Source of the DNA: Candidatus Izemoplasma sp.
GTDB lineage: Bacteria > Bacillota_I > Bacilli_A > Izemoplasmatales > Izemoplasmataceae
Direction of reading: 5' to 3'
Assembly (NCBI GenBank): GCA_007117885.1
Contig: SKFS01000088.1
Span: forward strand, 1 to 47,864
Length of the DNA: 47,864 nt
Positions within the stretch are counted from its first letter, which is position 1. Each line of letters opens with the position of its first letter. The notes below the pieces were generated by a model. That model ran no database searches, was not told the origin of the DNA, and saw nothing but the letters and a program-made list of their open reading frames with translations. The position numbers were made by a program, and so were the translations under genes. This document shows positions 1 to 8,673 of this stretch, piece by piece.

Positions 1-2138
1 ATCCAGAAAAGCGCTATTTCATTCATTTTGAGGGTGTCATGAGTGAAACCGTTGTCCACTTAAACGGGGTTAATCTTGGTCAACATAGTGGAGGGTATAC
101 GCCATTTGAAATCGAACTGACTGAGGCGTTGCGTGACGGCGAAAACTTTCTTCACGTTCGCGTTGATTCACGCCCTAAAAACCACCCACCCTTTGGCAAC
201 GTCATTGACTACTTAACTTACAGTGGCATCTACCGTGAAGTGAGTTTAATCGAGCGACAAAAAACCTATATAAAGCACACCCTCATCGATGGTGATGAAG
301 CATACCTCAACCTTAAGCTCATCATCGCAGGGGAAATAAAAAACCAAGCTCTACACATCGAAATCTTTGACCAAGGCACGTGCCTTTTGACGCACCGCGA
401 TCAACTCGATGTTTCGCCTAAAACAATCACCCTACCCCATACTCTGACACTTTGGTCCTTAGAAAACCCCAAGCTCTACACAGCAAAAATTTCTTTTGAC
501 GATACGCTTCAAGATGAGGTGCGTTTCGGAGTACGCACTTTAAGTGTCGATGAAAACCACTTTTATCTCAATGGAAAACCGCTCTTTTTACGCGGATTAA
601 ACCGTCATCAATCGTATCCATATATTGGGTATGCGATGCCGAAAAGTGCCCAGTATGACGACGCTGATCACCTCAAATATGAACTAGGGTGTACAATGGT
701 ACGCAGTTCACACTATCCACCGAGTCGCCATTTTCTCGATCGTTGCGATGAAATCGGTCTTTTAGTTTTCACCGAACTTCCCGGCTGGCAACATATCGGT
801 GATGAAACCTGGAAAAATCATGCTTTAAACGACTTAAAAACGTTAACCTTAAACGATTACAATCACCCGAGTGTTGCAATTATTGGCACCCGAATTAATG
901 AATCAAAAGATGACGATGCATTTTATACTAAGACCCGTGATTGCGTTAAATCAATTGACAAAACACGACCGACAGGCGGTGTTCGTTTCTTTGGTAAAAG
1001 TCAACTCCTAGAGGATATTTACACGCTCAATGATTTTTCGCATCGTGGCCAAAATAAAGGGCTAGTAAAAAAAACAAAAATGACCGCAAAAAAACACCCC
1101 TATTTAATTACCGAGTACAATGGGCACATGTTTCCAACCAAAGCAAACGATGCGGAACCTCGACGTATCGAACACACCTTACGCCATTTTAATGTCCTTG
1201 ACGAAGCTTACCGTCAAAAAGGCGTTATGGGTGCCATTGGTTGGTGTATGAATGACTACAACACGCATAAAGAGTTTGGCAGCAACAACGGCATCTGTTT
1301 TCACGGTGTCAACGATATGAACCGCAATCCTAAATATGCGGCGGCGGCTTACGCGTCTCAAGGGGAAAAACCGTATATGAAAGTCTTATCGATGATGCAT
1401 ATCGGCGATCGCAATCACGGCGAACTTAAAGAGGTCATCGTCGCAACGAACCTCGATGCTGTAGATCTTTACAAAAACGATCGCTACATCGGTCGATACA
1501 CCCGAAACAAAGCCTATGCAAACCTACCCTACCCACCGATTATCATCGATGACATCATTGGAAACCAAATTCATGATCAAGAAAACTTTAAACCTAAAGA
1601 CGCCACCCGTGTTAAAAAACTCTTACTGAAAACATTGCGAAATGACCTCAAAATAACCCCAATAATGAAACTGCAATTAGGCATTTTCATGCTAAAGTAC
1701 AAACTCACCTATGATGATGCCGCTAAACTTTACACTAAATACATTGGCGGTTGGGGTGAAAAACACAATGTATACCGTTTTGAAGGCATCAAAAATAACC
1801 AAGTGGTCGTGACTGAACTTAAGGGCCATCAACGTGATTACCGTCTAAAAATAACCTATAAAGAGAACCCGATGGCCATGGATGAAACCTACGATGTTCG
1901 GAAAATAACCGTTGAAGAAGTCAATGCACTCAATGAACGGTCGTATTACTCAAGCACACACTTCAGCATTAAAACAAGTGACCACCTCAAGGTTATCGGA
2001 CCCACAACACGCGTCTTAACAGGCGGCATTGAATCCTTTTGGGTTCGCACCGTAAAACCGGGTTCGGCAACGCTTATCCTCACCTCAAAATACCCTCAAG
2101 AAACCCTCAAACTAACCATAAAAAAAGCCTCGGAATAA
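1..2138 (+). CDS. Glycoside hydrolase family 2 protein (beta-galactosidase/glucuronidase type), 5' end cut by window edge
   Basis: GH2 exo-glycosidase, probably cytoplasmic since no signal peptide is seen, although the true N-terminus is missing. The ORF track starts at an ATG at 39, but the same frame is open to base 3 and reads PEKRYFIHFEGV straight into the conserved sugar-binding domain (VHLNGVNLGQHSGGYTPF). The gene therefore continues off the left edge and the ATG is internal. The order is jelly-roll domain, immunoglobulin-like domain, TIM barrel (LFLRGLNRHQ, then RINES holding the likely acid/base Glu and ITEYNG holding the likely nucleophile Glu), and a long C-terminal part with a DUF4982-like segment (VDLYKNDRYIGRY) followed by a lysine-rich insert. 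RINES replaces the more usual N-E-P/A context, as in the LacZ-like subgroup that has EYNGHMFPTK. The substrate (beta-galactoside, glucuronide or other) cannot be fixed from sequence. Confidence 0.9.
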   Translation, partial: PEKRYFIHFEGVMSETVVHLNGVNLGQHSGGYTPFEIELTEALRDGENFLHVRVDSRPKNHPPFGNVIDYLTYSGIYREVSLIERQKTYIKHTLIDGDEAYLNLKLIIAGEIKNQALHIEIFDQGTCLLTHRDQLDVSPKTITLPHTLTLWSLENPKLYTAKISFDDTLQDEVRFGVRTLSVDENHFYLNGKPLFLRGLNRHQSYPYIGYAMPKSAQYDDADHLKYELGCTMVRSSHYPPSRHFLDRCDEIGLLVFTELPGWQHIGDETWKNHALNDLKTLTLNDYNHPSVAIIGTRINESKDDDAFYTKTRDCVKSIDKTRPTGGVRFFGKSQLLEDIYTLNDFSHRGQNKGLVKKTKMTAKKHPYLITEYNGHMFPTKANDAEPRRIEHTLRHFNVLDEAYRQKGVMGAIGWCMNDYNTHKEFGSNNGICFHGVNDMNRNPKYAAAAYASQGEKPYMKVLSMMHIGDRNHGELKEVIVATNLDAVDLYKNDRYIGRYTRNKAYANLPYPPIIIDDIIGNQIHDQENFKPKDATRVKKLLLKTLRNDLKITPIMKLQLGIFMLKYKLTYDDAAKLYTKYIGGWGEKHNVYRFEGIKNNQVVVTELKGHQRDYRLKITYKENPMAMDETYDVRKITVEEVNALNERSYYSSTHFSIKTSDHLKVIGPTTRVLTGGIESFWVRTVKPGSATLILTSKYPQETLKLTIKKASE

Positions 2139-2150
2139 TTTCGAGGCTTT
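2120..2150 (-). terminator. Convergent terminator between GH2 gene and rnjA
   Basis: A 9-bp inverted repeat, AAAGCCTCG (2124-2132) and CGAGGCTTT (2142-2150), has a 9-base loop. On the minus strand the stem is followed by seven T (complement of the A run 2120-2126), a good intrinsic terminator for rnjA. On the plus strand only a short TTT follows, so it works less well for the GH2 gene. It overlaps the GH2 stop codon. Confidence 0.85.
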
Positions 2151-3825
2151 AAACTTCTTGAATCACCGGTAAAATCATCGGATTTCGTTCCGTCTTCCGA
2201 TAGATATGATCGATTAACAAATGGGTAATCTCGCGTTTTAGTTGCGGCGCATTATAGCGATTCTTTTGCAACGACTCGTCGACGAGCGCCGCCACCATCT
2301 CACTAATCTCATTCGTCAATGGCGTATGGTCTTTCATATAGACAAACCCACGTGACATAATAATCGGTTTACCGATCATTACTTTCTTGTCGTGGTCAAT
2401 GGTTACAATCGCACTTAAAAGACCATCCTCACTTAAGATTTTGCGATCCCGTAAGACCACATTCCCGACATCACCAATACCTTTGCCATCAATGTAAACA
2501 TTGCCGGCTTGAACTTTCCCCGCAACGCGGGCAGAACTACGTGTTAATGCTAAAACATCGCCATTATCTAAAACGAATTCATGCCCTCGCTCCACACCAC
2601 AGGCAATGCCTGTTTCCGCATGAATCTTTAACATCCGATATTCCCCATGAACCGGCATAAAATACTTCGGTTTAATAAGCTTAAGCATTAACTTAAGCTC
2701 CTCATTCCCGGCATGACCAGAGGTATGGGTATCCGTAAATGGCGAATGGGTAATCACATTCGCTTCACGTTTAAAAAGCTGATTGATGGTCTTTGAGACA
2801 CTGCGTTGGTTTCCAGGAATCGGACTCGAAGAAAAAATCACTGTGTCGCCGCGGGCAATCTTAATGTCGCGATGCGTCCCATTCGCAATCCGTGAAAGCG
2901 CGGCAAACGGTTCTCCCTGAGAGCCCGTACAAAGAATCGTAATTTCATGCGCATTAAAATGCCGCAACGCTCTCGCTCCGACAAACGTCCCATGGGGTGC
3001 ATTAATATAGCCCATATCGAGTCCAACCTCAATAGTGCGCTCCATACTTCGACCGAAGACAGCAATCTTACGATGAGTCGCAATACTAGCCTCAACAAGC
3101 TGTTGAACCCGGTGGACATTCGATGCAAACGTTGCCACGATGATACGTCCTTCAATCTTCGTGAAAATATCTTTTATACTCTCACTGACATCCGCTTCAC
3201 TCTTTGTAAAAACATTGACCTCCGCATTCGTCGAATCGCTCATTAATAAAAGCGTACCTTTTGACCCTAAACGGGCCATTTTTGCATACTCCGCATCGGG
3301 GCCTGTCGGGGTAAAGTCAAACTTAAAATCACCGGTATGGACAATATTACCTTCCGGTGAGCGTACCACAACACCAAACGAATCCGGTATGGAATGATTC
3401 GTTCTAAAAAAACCAACACTCAATGTGTTGAAACGGATAATGTCGTTCTCAAAATACTCTAATAAATTGTACTGTAGTCCTTTGTGTTCTTGCATTTTAT
3501 TGCGAATCAGTCCAATCGCTAAACCATTCGCATAAATCTTGGGGATGTGAACATGTCGTAAAAGCCAGGGAATACCACCGATATGGTCCTCGTGACCATG
3601 CGTTATAAAAAGGGCTTTAATCTTTTCTTGGTTCTCCACTAGATACGTATAATCAGGAATAACATAATCAATACCGAGTAAGTATTCATCGGGAAACATA
3701 ATCCCGGCATCGATAATAATAATCTCATCCTGATACTCGACACAATACATGTTTTTACCAACTTCACCCAGACCGCCTAATGCAAAAACACCGACCTCAT
3801 TTGATTTTAATAATGGTTGATGCAT
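2149..3825 (-). CDS. rnjA: Ribonuclease J1
   Basis: Metallo-beta-lactamase/beta-CASP ribonuclease with 5'-3' exonuclease and endonuclease activity, central to mRNA turnover and rRNA maturation in Bacillota. The 558-residue product is close to the usual 555. Metal ligands are seen in THGHEDHIGG (about residues 75-84), and further motifs are NIVHTGDFKFD, the beta-CASP stretch FASNVHRVQQ, CTGSQGEP, HTSGHAG and PVHGEYRM. It resembles RNase J1 more than J2. The track start at 3861 is too early: the ATG at 3825 (MHQPLLK) has TAGGAGGAC just upstream. The gene stands alone, divergent from the HAD gene, with a promoter at 3860-3888 and a terminator at its 3' end. Confidence 0.96.
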   Translation of the reverse strand: MHQPLLKSNEVGVFALGGLGEVGKNMYCVEYQDEIIIIDAGIMFPDEYLLGIDYVIPDYTYLVENQEKIKALFITHGHEDHIGGIPWLLRHVHIPKIYANGLAIGLIRNKMQEHKGLQYNLLEYFENDIIRFNTLSVGFFRTNHSIPDSFGVVVRSPEGNIVHTGDFKFDFTPTGPDAEYAKMARLGSKGTLLLMSDSTNAEVNVFTKSEADVSESIKDIFTKIEGRIIVATFASNVHRVQQLVEASIATHRKIAVFGRSMERTIEVGLDMGYINAPHGTFVGARALRHFNAHEITILCTGSQGEPFAALSRIANGTHRDIKIARGDTVIFSSSPIPGNQRSVSKTINQLFKREANVITHSPFTDTHTSGHAGNEELKLMLKLIKPKYFMPVHGEYRMLKIHAETGIACGVERGHEFVLDNGDVLALTRSSARVAGKVQAGNVYIDGKGIGDVGNVVLRDRKILSEDGLLSAIVTIDHDKKVMIGKPIIMSRGFVYMKDHTPLTNEISEMVAALVDESLQKNRYNAPQLKREITHLLIDHIYRKTERNPMILPVIQEV

Positions 3826-3859
3826 TAATCGTCCTCCTAAACAGTTGTTTATCTTAAAC

Positions 3860-3888
3860 ATTATAACCTATTTGCCGTTATAAACCAA
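3860..3888 (-). promoter_or_regulatory. Promoter of rnjA
   Basis: Read on the minus strand: TTGGTT (3888-3883), 17 bases, TATAAT (3865-3860). It lies 35 bases upstream of the chosen rnjA start and back to back with the promoter of the HAD gene. Confidence 0.7.
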
Positions 3889-3896
3889 CGACTATG

Positions 3897-3905
3897 TGTT
3901 ATAAT
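3897..3905 (+). promoter_or_regulatory. Extended -10 promoter of the HAD-priA-fmt group
   Basis: TGTTATAAT is a perfect extended -10 element. No good -35 box is seen at the right distance, as expected for extended -10 promoters. The leader to the ATG at 3925 would be about 13 bases. Confidence 0.65.
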
Positions 3906-3924
3906 TTTTTAGTAGGTGAAGGCA

Positions 3925-4710
3925 ATGAAAAAGAATAAAATCATCTTTTTTGATATCGACCATACGATTTATGATCCTCATCATAAATCGATTCCTAAAA
4001 CAACCATAGAGGCCTTTAAAAAACTCTCAGCACGTCAAGACACGATTATCGCCATCGCGACCGGTCGTGCTTTTTACATGCTCGACATTATCGAAGCATT
4101 ACAACCTTACATCGATGCCTACATTACAATTAACGGTCAAATTGTCGTTGCAGATGGGACAACTATCCACGATGAACCCCTTTCTAAAGCAACCATAAAA
4201 ACCGTTAAAGATGTCTTTAATAAGTACCAATTAACATTTGGCTATATCGGTAAATCAACCCAAGCTATCAACCGGATAAACCACGGCATCGTTCGTTTAT
4301 TTGAAGAAGCCTCAATGCCTTTACCTGAACATAACCCTCAGTTTGAAAAAAAACACACTGTCTACCAAATGTGGGCCTTCGGTGACGATGAAACCTTCGC
4401 AAAAATGCAAGCAGAACTCCCCCATCTTCAACTCGTTCCATGGCTTAGTGATGGCTTTGATGTCGTTTTAGATTCGCGCAGTAAAAAAGATGGCATCATC
4501 AAACTTTTAGCCTACTACGACATCCCTTTACAAAATAGTTATTGTTTTGGCGATGGCGATAACGATCGGGAGATGCTTGAACTCGTCCCTAATTCTATCG
4601 CCATGGGCAATGCCAAAGAAAGCATCCGTAAAAAAGCCAAGCATATTACCGAAGCCATTCATGAAGATGGGGTTTACTTAGCTTTAAAAAGAATCGGTTT
4701 AATCCAGTAG
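3925..4710 (+). CDS. HAD-superfamily hydrolase, Cof type
   Basis: Predicted phosphatase of the Cof/YkrA type (HAD class IIB), acting on a small phosphorylated metabolite such as a sugar phosphate or flavin precursor; the substrate is not predictable. Motif I is FFDIDHTIYD near the N-terminus (nucleophile Asp plus acid/base Asp), motif II is ATGRA, and motif IV is FGDGDNDREML near residue 205. The 261-residue length is normal. The track start at 3916 is a GTG; the ATG at 3925 is preferred because GGTGAAGG lies at the right distance. priA follows after 9 bases, so the two are probably co-transcribed. Confidence 0.85.
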   Translation: MKKNKIIFFDIDHTIYDPHHKSIPKTTIEAFKKLSARQDTIIAIATGRAFYMLDIIEALQPYIDAYITINGQIVVADGTTIHDEPLSKATIKTVKDVFNKYQLTFGYIGKSTQAINRINHGIVRLFEEASMPLPEHNPQFEKKHTVYQMWAFGDDETFAKMQAELPHLQLVPWLSDGFDVVLDSRSKKDGIIKLLAYYDIPLQNSYCFGDGDNDREMLELVPNSIAMGNAKESIRKKAKHITEAIHEDGVYLALKRIGLIQ

Positions 4711-4719
4711 GAGGCAGCC

Positions 4720-7053
4720 ATGATTGTTGAAGTGCTCGTCGATGTTAAACACCAAGCGGTCGACCACGTTTTTGACTACGCAGTCCCTAATCATCTAAGC
4801 GCTTATCTCGAACTTGGCCAAAGAGTTAAAGTTCCTTTTGGTCATCGTCAAATAAGCGGGATTATTGTCCATATCAAGTCCACCAGTGACGTTCAACCAC
4901 TCAAAGAAGTCATTGCCCTTATCGATCTTGAACCGCTCTACTCTAAAGAACTGATCGACCTCGCTTTTGAACTCGCCAAAAATCACTTTGGTATTACGCT
5001 TAGCTACTTGCATGCGATGGTTCCTAACGCCTTGAAAATGCGTTATAAAAAACGCCTAATTCCCCTTAACTTATCACAACTACCTAAAGCATTACAGGAA
5101 AAATTCAAAAGACACCAGGCGATTGCCATTGAAGATAGTGGCTTACCCTATCGTCAACTGCAACATCTTATCGAAGAAAAAAAACTAGAGATTATAACTG
5201 AGTTTCAGCAAAAACTCGGTATTTATCACCAAGAGTATGTCTACTTAAGAAACGTAAAAAAGGTGAAAGGTTCAAAACAAAACGCCATCATCAAAGCCTT
5301 ACAAGAAAACGATGGTCAACTTAAACCAACCCTCTTGAAAACCACCGCCAGTTCCCACGCAACACTCAACAGCTTATTAAAAAAGGATATTATTACCATC
5401 GAAAGCGTTGAGAGTCATCGTGTGATCACCTCACTGATCAAACTTCCTCATCAAGAGGTCACGTTAAACAACGCCCAAACAGATGCCTATGAGCAAGTCA
5501 AAAACACTTTTGGAAGGTACCAGGCATTCTTACTACACGGGATTACCTCAAGTGGCAAAACCGAAGTGTATATCAAACTGGTAGAAGCCTGTCTAAACGA
5601 CCAAAAAAGTGCTTTAGTCTTAGTCCCTGAAATAAGCTTAACCCCAAACTTAGCTGCCCGCTTCAAAGCGAAATTCAATGACCGTGTCGTGCTTTACCAT
5701 AGCCGTTTGTCGGAAGGTGAGCGCTACGATGAATGGCGTAAAGCAAAACAACAAAAAGCGCGAGTGATGATCGGTGCACGGAGTGCGGTCTTTGCCCCTT
5801 TAAATAACTTAGGTATTATCATTATTGATGAAGAACATAGTGACGCTTATCGTCAAGAAGACCCGCCTAAATACAACGCCATTGACGTTGCGATTCGCCG
5901 TGCTAAGCACCATCATATTCCCATTCTTTTAGGCAGTGCCACCCCGAGTGTTGAACGTTATTATCAAGCCGTCCACCAAGACATCACGCTACTAACCTTA
6001 AAAGAACGGGCCTTAAACAGTGTTTTACCCACGGTTGAAATCGTCGATATGCGGGAAGAACTCTATCAAGGAAACACGTCGATATTTTCTAAAAAAGCAC
6101 AGGCTGCGATCACACAAAGCCTCGCCATGAGCGAACAAGTATTAATCTTAATTAACCGCCGTGGCCATGCGAACTTTGTACTCTGTCGAGAATGTGGCCA
6201 AGCAATACGTTGTCCAGAATGTGAACTTACCATGACCTATCACCATGCCCATAAAAGCTTAAAATGTCATTATTGCCATGTTCAAGAACCGATGCCGATC
6301 ACGTGTCCTTATTGCAGCTCAAAGCATATACGCTACATGGGGATAGGCAGTGAACGTGTTGAAGCCGTATTAAACGAAACCTTTAAAGACGCGGAAGTGA
6401 TTCGTATGGATCACGATACAACCCAGCAAAAAAATGCCCATGAACAGCTGTTATATACCTTTGAAAACCGAGGCGATATTTTAGTCGGCACGCAGATGAT
6501 TTCTAAAGGACTCGACTTTGATCGCGTTCGATGTGTGATTATTCTTAGCGCAGACATGGCGTTAAACATCCCCGATTATTATGCGAAAGAAGAAGCCTTC
6601 CAGCTCTTTATGCAAATGGCTGGTCGTAGTGGCCGCAGAGCATCAAGAGGGCAGGTTATTCTCCAAGCGTATGAACCCAATCATCCAGTTTTGACGTATG
6701 TTAAAAACCATGATTATACGGGCTTTTATAACGATGAGATCGCGCAGCGGGAAATCTTATATTTACCCCCTTTTAGTCAAACCCTTCAACTGACTATCAA
6801 ACATCATAGTAAGAATCAATCGCATTTAAAAACCCTTGAATTGTTGCGCGAACTTAAAAAAACGTCGCATTTAGGAACCCGCATCATTGGACCTATCACC
6901 CCTAAATATGCCCGTATGCAAAAGCAATACCGAACACAAATACTGATTAAAACCACCGCAATCGATCAATGGAAAGCAACCCTTCGTGGCCTTATCGATC
7001 GTTTAGACTTTAAAGACACGGTGATCCAAATTGATGATCGCTTGACCTTATAA
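4720..7053 (+). CDS. priA: Primosomal protein N' (replication restart helicase PriA)
   Basis: 3'-5' superfamily 2 DNA helicase that rebuilds the replisome at stalled forks. The N-terminal DNA-binding domain (VDVKHQAVDHVFDY) is followed by Walker A GITSSGKTEVY (about residue 274), the DEEH box (about 370) and GSATPS. Eight cysteines in four CxxC pairs form the two zinc sites (about residues 488-530, CRECGQAIRCPEC through CPYCSS), and GTQMISKGLDFD with QMAGRSGR are the later helicase motifs. The length of 777 is a little under the Bacillus protein. The start has GGAGGCAGCC in front. It lies 11 bases before fmt, as in the common priA-def-fmt cluster, but def is absent here. Confidence 0.96.
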   Translation: MIVEVLVDVKHQAVDHVFDYAVPNHLSAYLELGQRVKVPFGHRQISGIIVHIKSTSDVQPLKEVIALIDLEPLYSKELIDLAFELAKNHFGITLSYLHAMVPNALKMRYKKRLIPLNLSQLPKALQEKFKRHQAIAIEDSGLPYRQLQHLIEEKKLEIITEFQQKLGIYHQEYVYLRNVKKVKGSKQNAIIKALQENDGQLKPTLLKTTASSHATLNSLLKKDIITIESVESHRVITSLIKLPHQEVTLNNAQTDAYEQVKNTFGRYQAFLLHGITSSGKTEVYIKLVEACLNDQKSALVLVPEISLTPNLAARFKAKFNDRVVLYHSRLSEGERYDEWRKAKQQKARVMIGARSAVFAPLNNLGIIIIDEEHSDAYRQEDPPKYNAIDVAIRRAKHHHIPILLGSATPSVERYYQAVHQDITLLTLKERALNSVLPTVEIVDMREELYQGNTSIFSKKAQAAITQSLAMSEQVLILINRRGHANFVLCRECGQAIRCPECELTMTYHHAHKSLKCHYCHVQEPMPITCPYCSSKHIRYMGIGSERVEAVLNETFKDAEVIRMDHDTTQQKNAHEQLLYTFENRGDILVGTQMISKGLDFDRVRCVIILSADMALNIPDYYAKEEAFQLFMQMAGRSGRRASRGQVILQAYEPNHPVLTYVKNHDYTGFYNDEIAQREILYLPPFSQTLQLTIKHHSKNQSHLKTLELLRELKKTSHLGTRIIGPITPKYARMQKQYRTQILIKTTAIDQWKATLRGLIDRLDFKDTVIQIDDRLTL

Positions 7054-7064
7054 GGAGGAAACCA

Positions 7065-8021
7065 ATGAACATAGTCTTTATGGGAACCCCAGAGTTCAGT
7101 GTACCGATTTTAACCGACCTCGCCGAACGATACACGATTGTCGGTATTGTAACACAACCGGATAAACCGGTCGGAAGAAAAAGGATCCTCAGCGCATCAC
7201 CCGTTAAAAACGAAGCGTTAAGTCTCGGTTTAACGCTACTTCAACCGCAGCGTATCCGTGTGGACTATGACGCTATTTTAGCACTTAACCCCGATTTAAT
7301 TATTACGGCAGCGTATGGTCAAATCCTGCCTAAAGCATTGCTTGAAAGACCACGATACGGTGCCATTAATGTCCACGCTAGCCTCTTGCCAAAACTTCGG
7401 GGCGGTGCGCCCGTCCAACGGGCCATAGAACGAGGGCATAAAACCACCGGCATTACGATTATGAAAATGGCTACCAAAATGGATGCTGGGGACATTTATG
7501 CCCAAAAAGCCATCGCTATTGAAAAGGATGAAACAAGTGGCACACTCTTCCCTAAGTTAAGCCAACTCGGTCGTGATTTACTTATTGAGGTCTTGCCAAG
7601 TATTTTATCGGGCGCGCTAACAGCCACTCCACAAAATGAGGATGCGGTAACCTATGCTTATAATCTAAAGCCGGAAGAAGAATACTTAGACTTCAATCAA
7701 CCTGGTGAACAACTCGAAGCGAAAATACGGGCCTTTTATCCAGAGCCGAGTACCTATACTTACCTTGGCGAAGAAAAATTCAAAATCCGTAAGGCCGAGT
7801 TTTTTAACTGTGAAAGTTTTTTTCCATTGCATGGCAATAAAGCCAATGGTGAAGTGCTCAAAATTATTGATAACGGCATCGGCATAAAAACAGAGACCGG
7901 CGCACTCATCGCAACAGAAGTGCAGCTTCAAGGACGAAAAGCTATGGCCGCACGCGATTTTATGAACGGCATCGGCAAAGCTAAAATCGTTCCTGGTCTT
8001 ATCCTAAAAAAACCGGTTTAG
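7065..8021 (+). CDS. fmt: Methionyl-tRNA formyltransferase
   Basis: Transfers a formyl group from 10-formyl-tetrahydrofolate to Met-tRNAi for translation initiation. The N-terminal formyltransferase fold is seen in FMGTPEFSVPIL, the catalytic region in NVHASLLPKLRGGAPVQRAI and KMDAGDIY, and the C-terminal tRNA-binding domain around residues 205-315 (KIRAFYPEPSTYT, LQGRKAMAARDFMNG). The 318-residue length is normal. AAGGAGGAAACC precedes the ATG. The neighbour priA is a classical partner; deformylase and rsmB, often next door, are not here. Confidence 0.96.
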   Translation: MNIVFMGTPEFSVPILTDLAERYTIVGIVTQPDKPVGRKRILSASPVKNEALSLGLTLLQPQRIRVDYDAILALNPDLIITAAYGQILPKALLERPRYGAINVHASLLPKLRGGAPVQRAIERGHKTTGITIMKMATKMDAGDIYAQKAIAIEKDETSGTLFPKLSQLGRDLLIEVLPSILSGALTATPQNEDAVTYAYNLKPEEEYLDFNQPGEQLEAKIRAFYPEPSTYTYLGEEKFKIRKAEFFNCESFFPLHGNKANGEVLKIIDNGIGIKTETGALIATEVQLQGRKAMAARDFMNGIGKAKIVPGLILKKPV

Positions 8022-8035
8022 TGCACATAAATCGT

Positions 8036-8064
8036 TTGTCGCTAACCACTAAAAATGCTATAAT
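8036..8064 (+). promoter_or_regulatory. Promoter before the PgpA-like gene
   Basis: TTGTCG, 17 bases, TATAAT, with the extended -10 TG (TGCTATAAT, 8056-8064). It lies in the 76-base gap between fmt and the next gene. Confidence 0.75.
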
Positions 8065-8097
8065 AACAACACCATCCTCAAAAAGGAGAGAGATACG

Positions 8098-8661
8098 ATG
8101 AAAGCAAGAGCTTTATTTAACCGTGAAGAAATGTTAGAAATGAATCGTAAAACCTTATTGGAGCGGGGAGTCACCATCGAAGAAATCGCTGAAATAGCCC
8201 ATATGCAACAATCCAAATGGAGCGATGATATATCGATGAAAGATTGCATCGATTCAGTCGAAAAAATTCTTTCATTACGAGATACCTTTCACCTCTTACA
8301 ACTCGGTGCAGAAATCGATCGTTTAACCGAAGAAAACCTTATTCGAGAACCGTTGCGTGAGATTCTTAACGCCGATTTAGGCATGTTTGGAATCGATGAG
8401 CTTTTTGGTTTAGAACTCGCAGGTCTTTACGGCACCATTGGCAAAACCAATTTTGGTGACATCGATGTCAATAAACCGCTCGTCGTAGCCAGGTTAAACC
8501 ACGATGGGAAAAGCGATAAACATCAATGCCACACCTTTTTAGATGATATCGTCGGTGCCATCGCCGCAGCCGCATCCACCCGTGTTGCCCAAATTATTAA
8601 TGAACGTGAAGCGCGCAAAGACCCAAGCTACCAGGAGATAAAACTCGATTTTGATCTATAG
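8098..8661 (+). CDS. PgpA-family protein, YutG type (phosphatidylglycerophosphatase A-like)
   Basis: Related to phosphatidylglycerophosphatase A, which dephosphorylates phosphatidylglycerol phosphate in phospholipid synthesis. The 187-residue protein resembles Bacillus YutG: an N-terminal helical part with LLERGVTIEEIAEIAHMQQSK, then ELFGLELAGLYGTIGKTNFG, and the signature CHTFLDDIVGAIAAAASTRVAQ near the C-terminus with the Asp pair expected to bind metal. No clear membrane helices are seen, unlike proteobacterial PgpA, so the enzymatic role is inferred from the family. AAGGAGAG precedes the start. The next gene follows after 12 bases. Confidence 0.8.
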   Translation: MKARALFNREEMLEMNRKTLLERGVTIEEIAEIAHMQQSKWSDDISMKDCIDSVEKILSLRDTFHLLQLGAEIDRLTEENLIREPLREILNADLGMFGIDELFGLELAGLYGTIGKTNFGDIDVNKPLVVARLNHDGKSDKHQCHTFLDDIVGAIAAAASTRVAQIINEREARKDPSYQEIKLDFDL

Positions 8662-8673
8662 GAAGTGTTCCCC

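Noticed and set aside
1179-1361. Minus-strand and off-frame ORFs of 60-138 codons throughout the track (for example 2838-3155, 13220-13636, 22856-23236, 36867-37208, 44113-44430)
   Set aside because: They lie inside well-recognised genes in other frames, lack ribosome sites and show no family sequence.
8010-8035. Palindrome AAACCGGTTT at the end of fmt as terminator
   Set aside because: Too short to form a hairpin with a loop and no T run follows.
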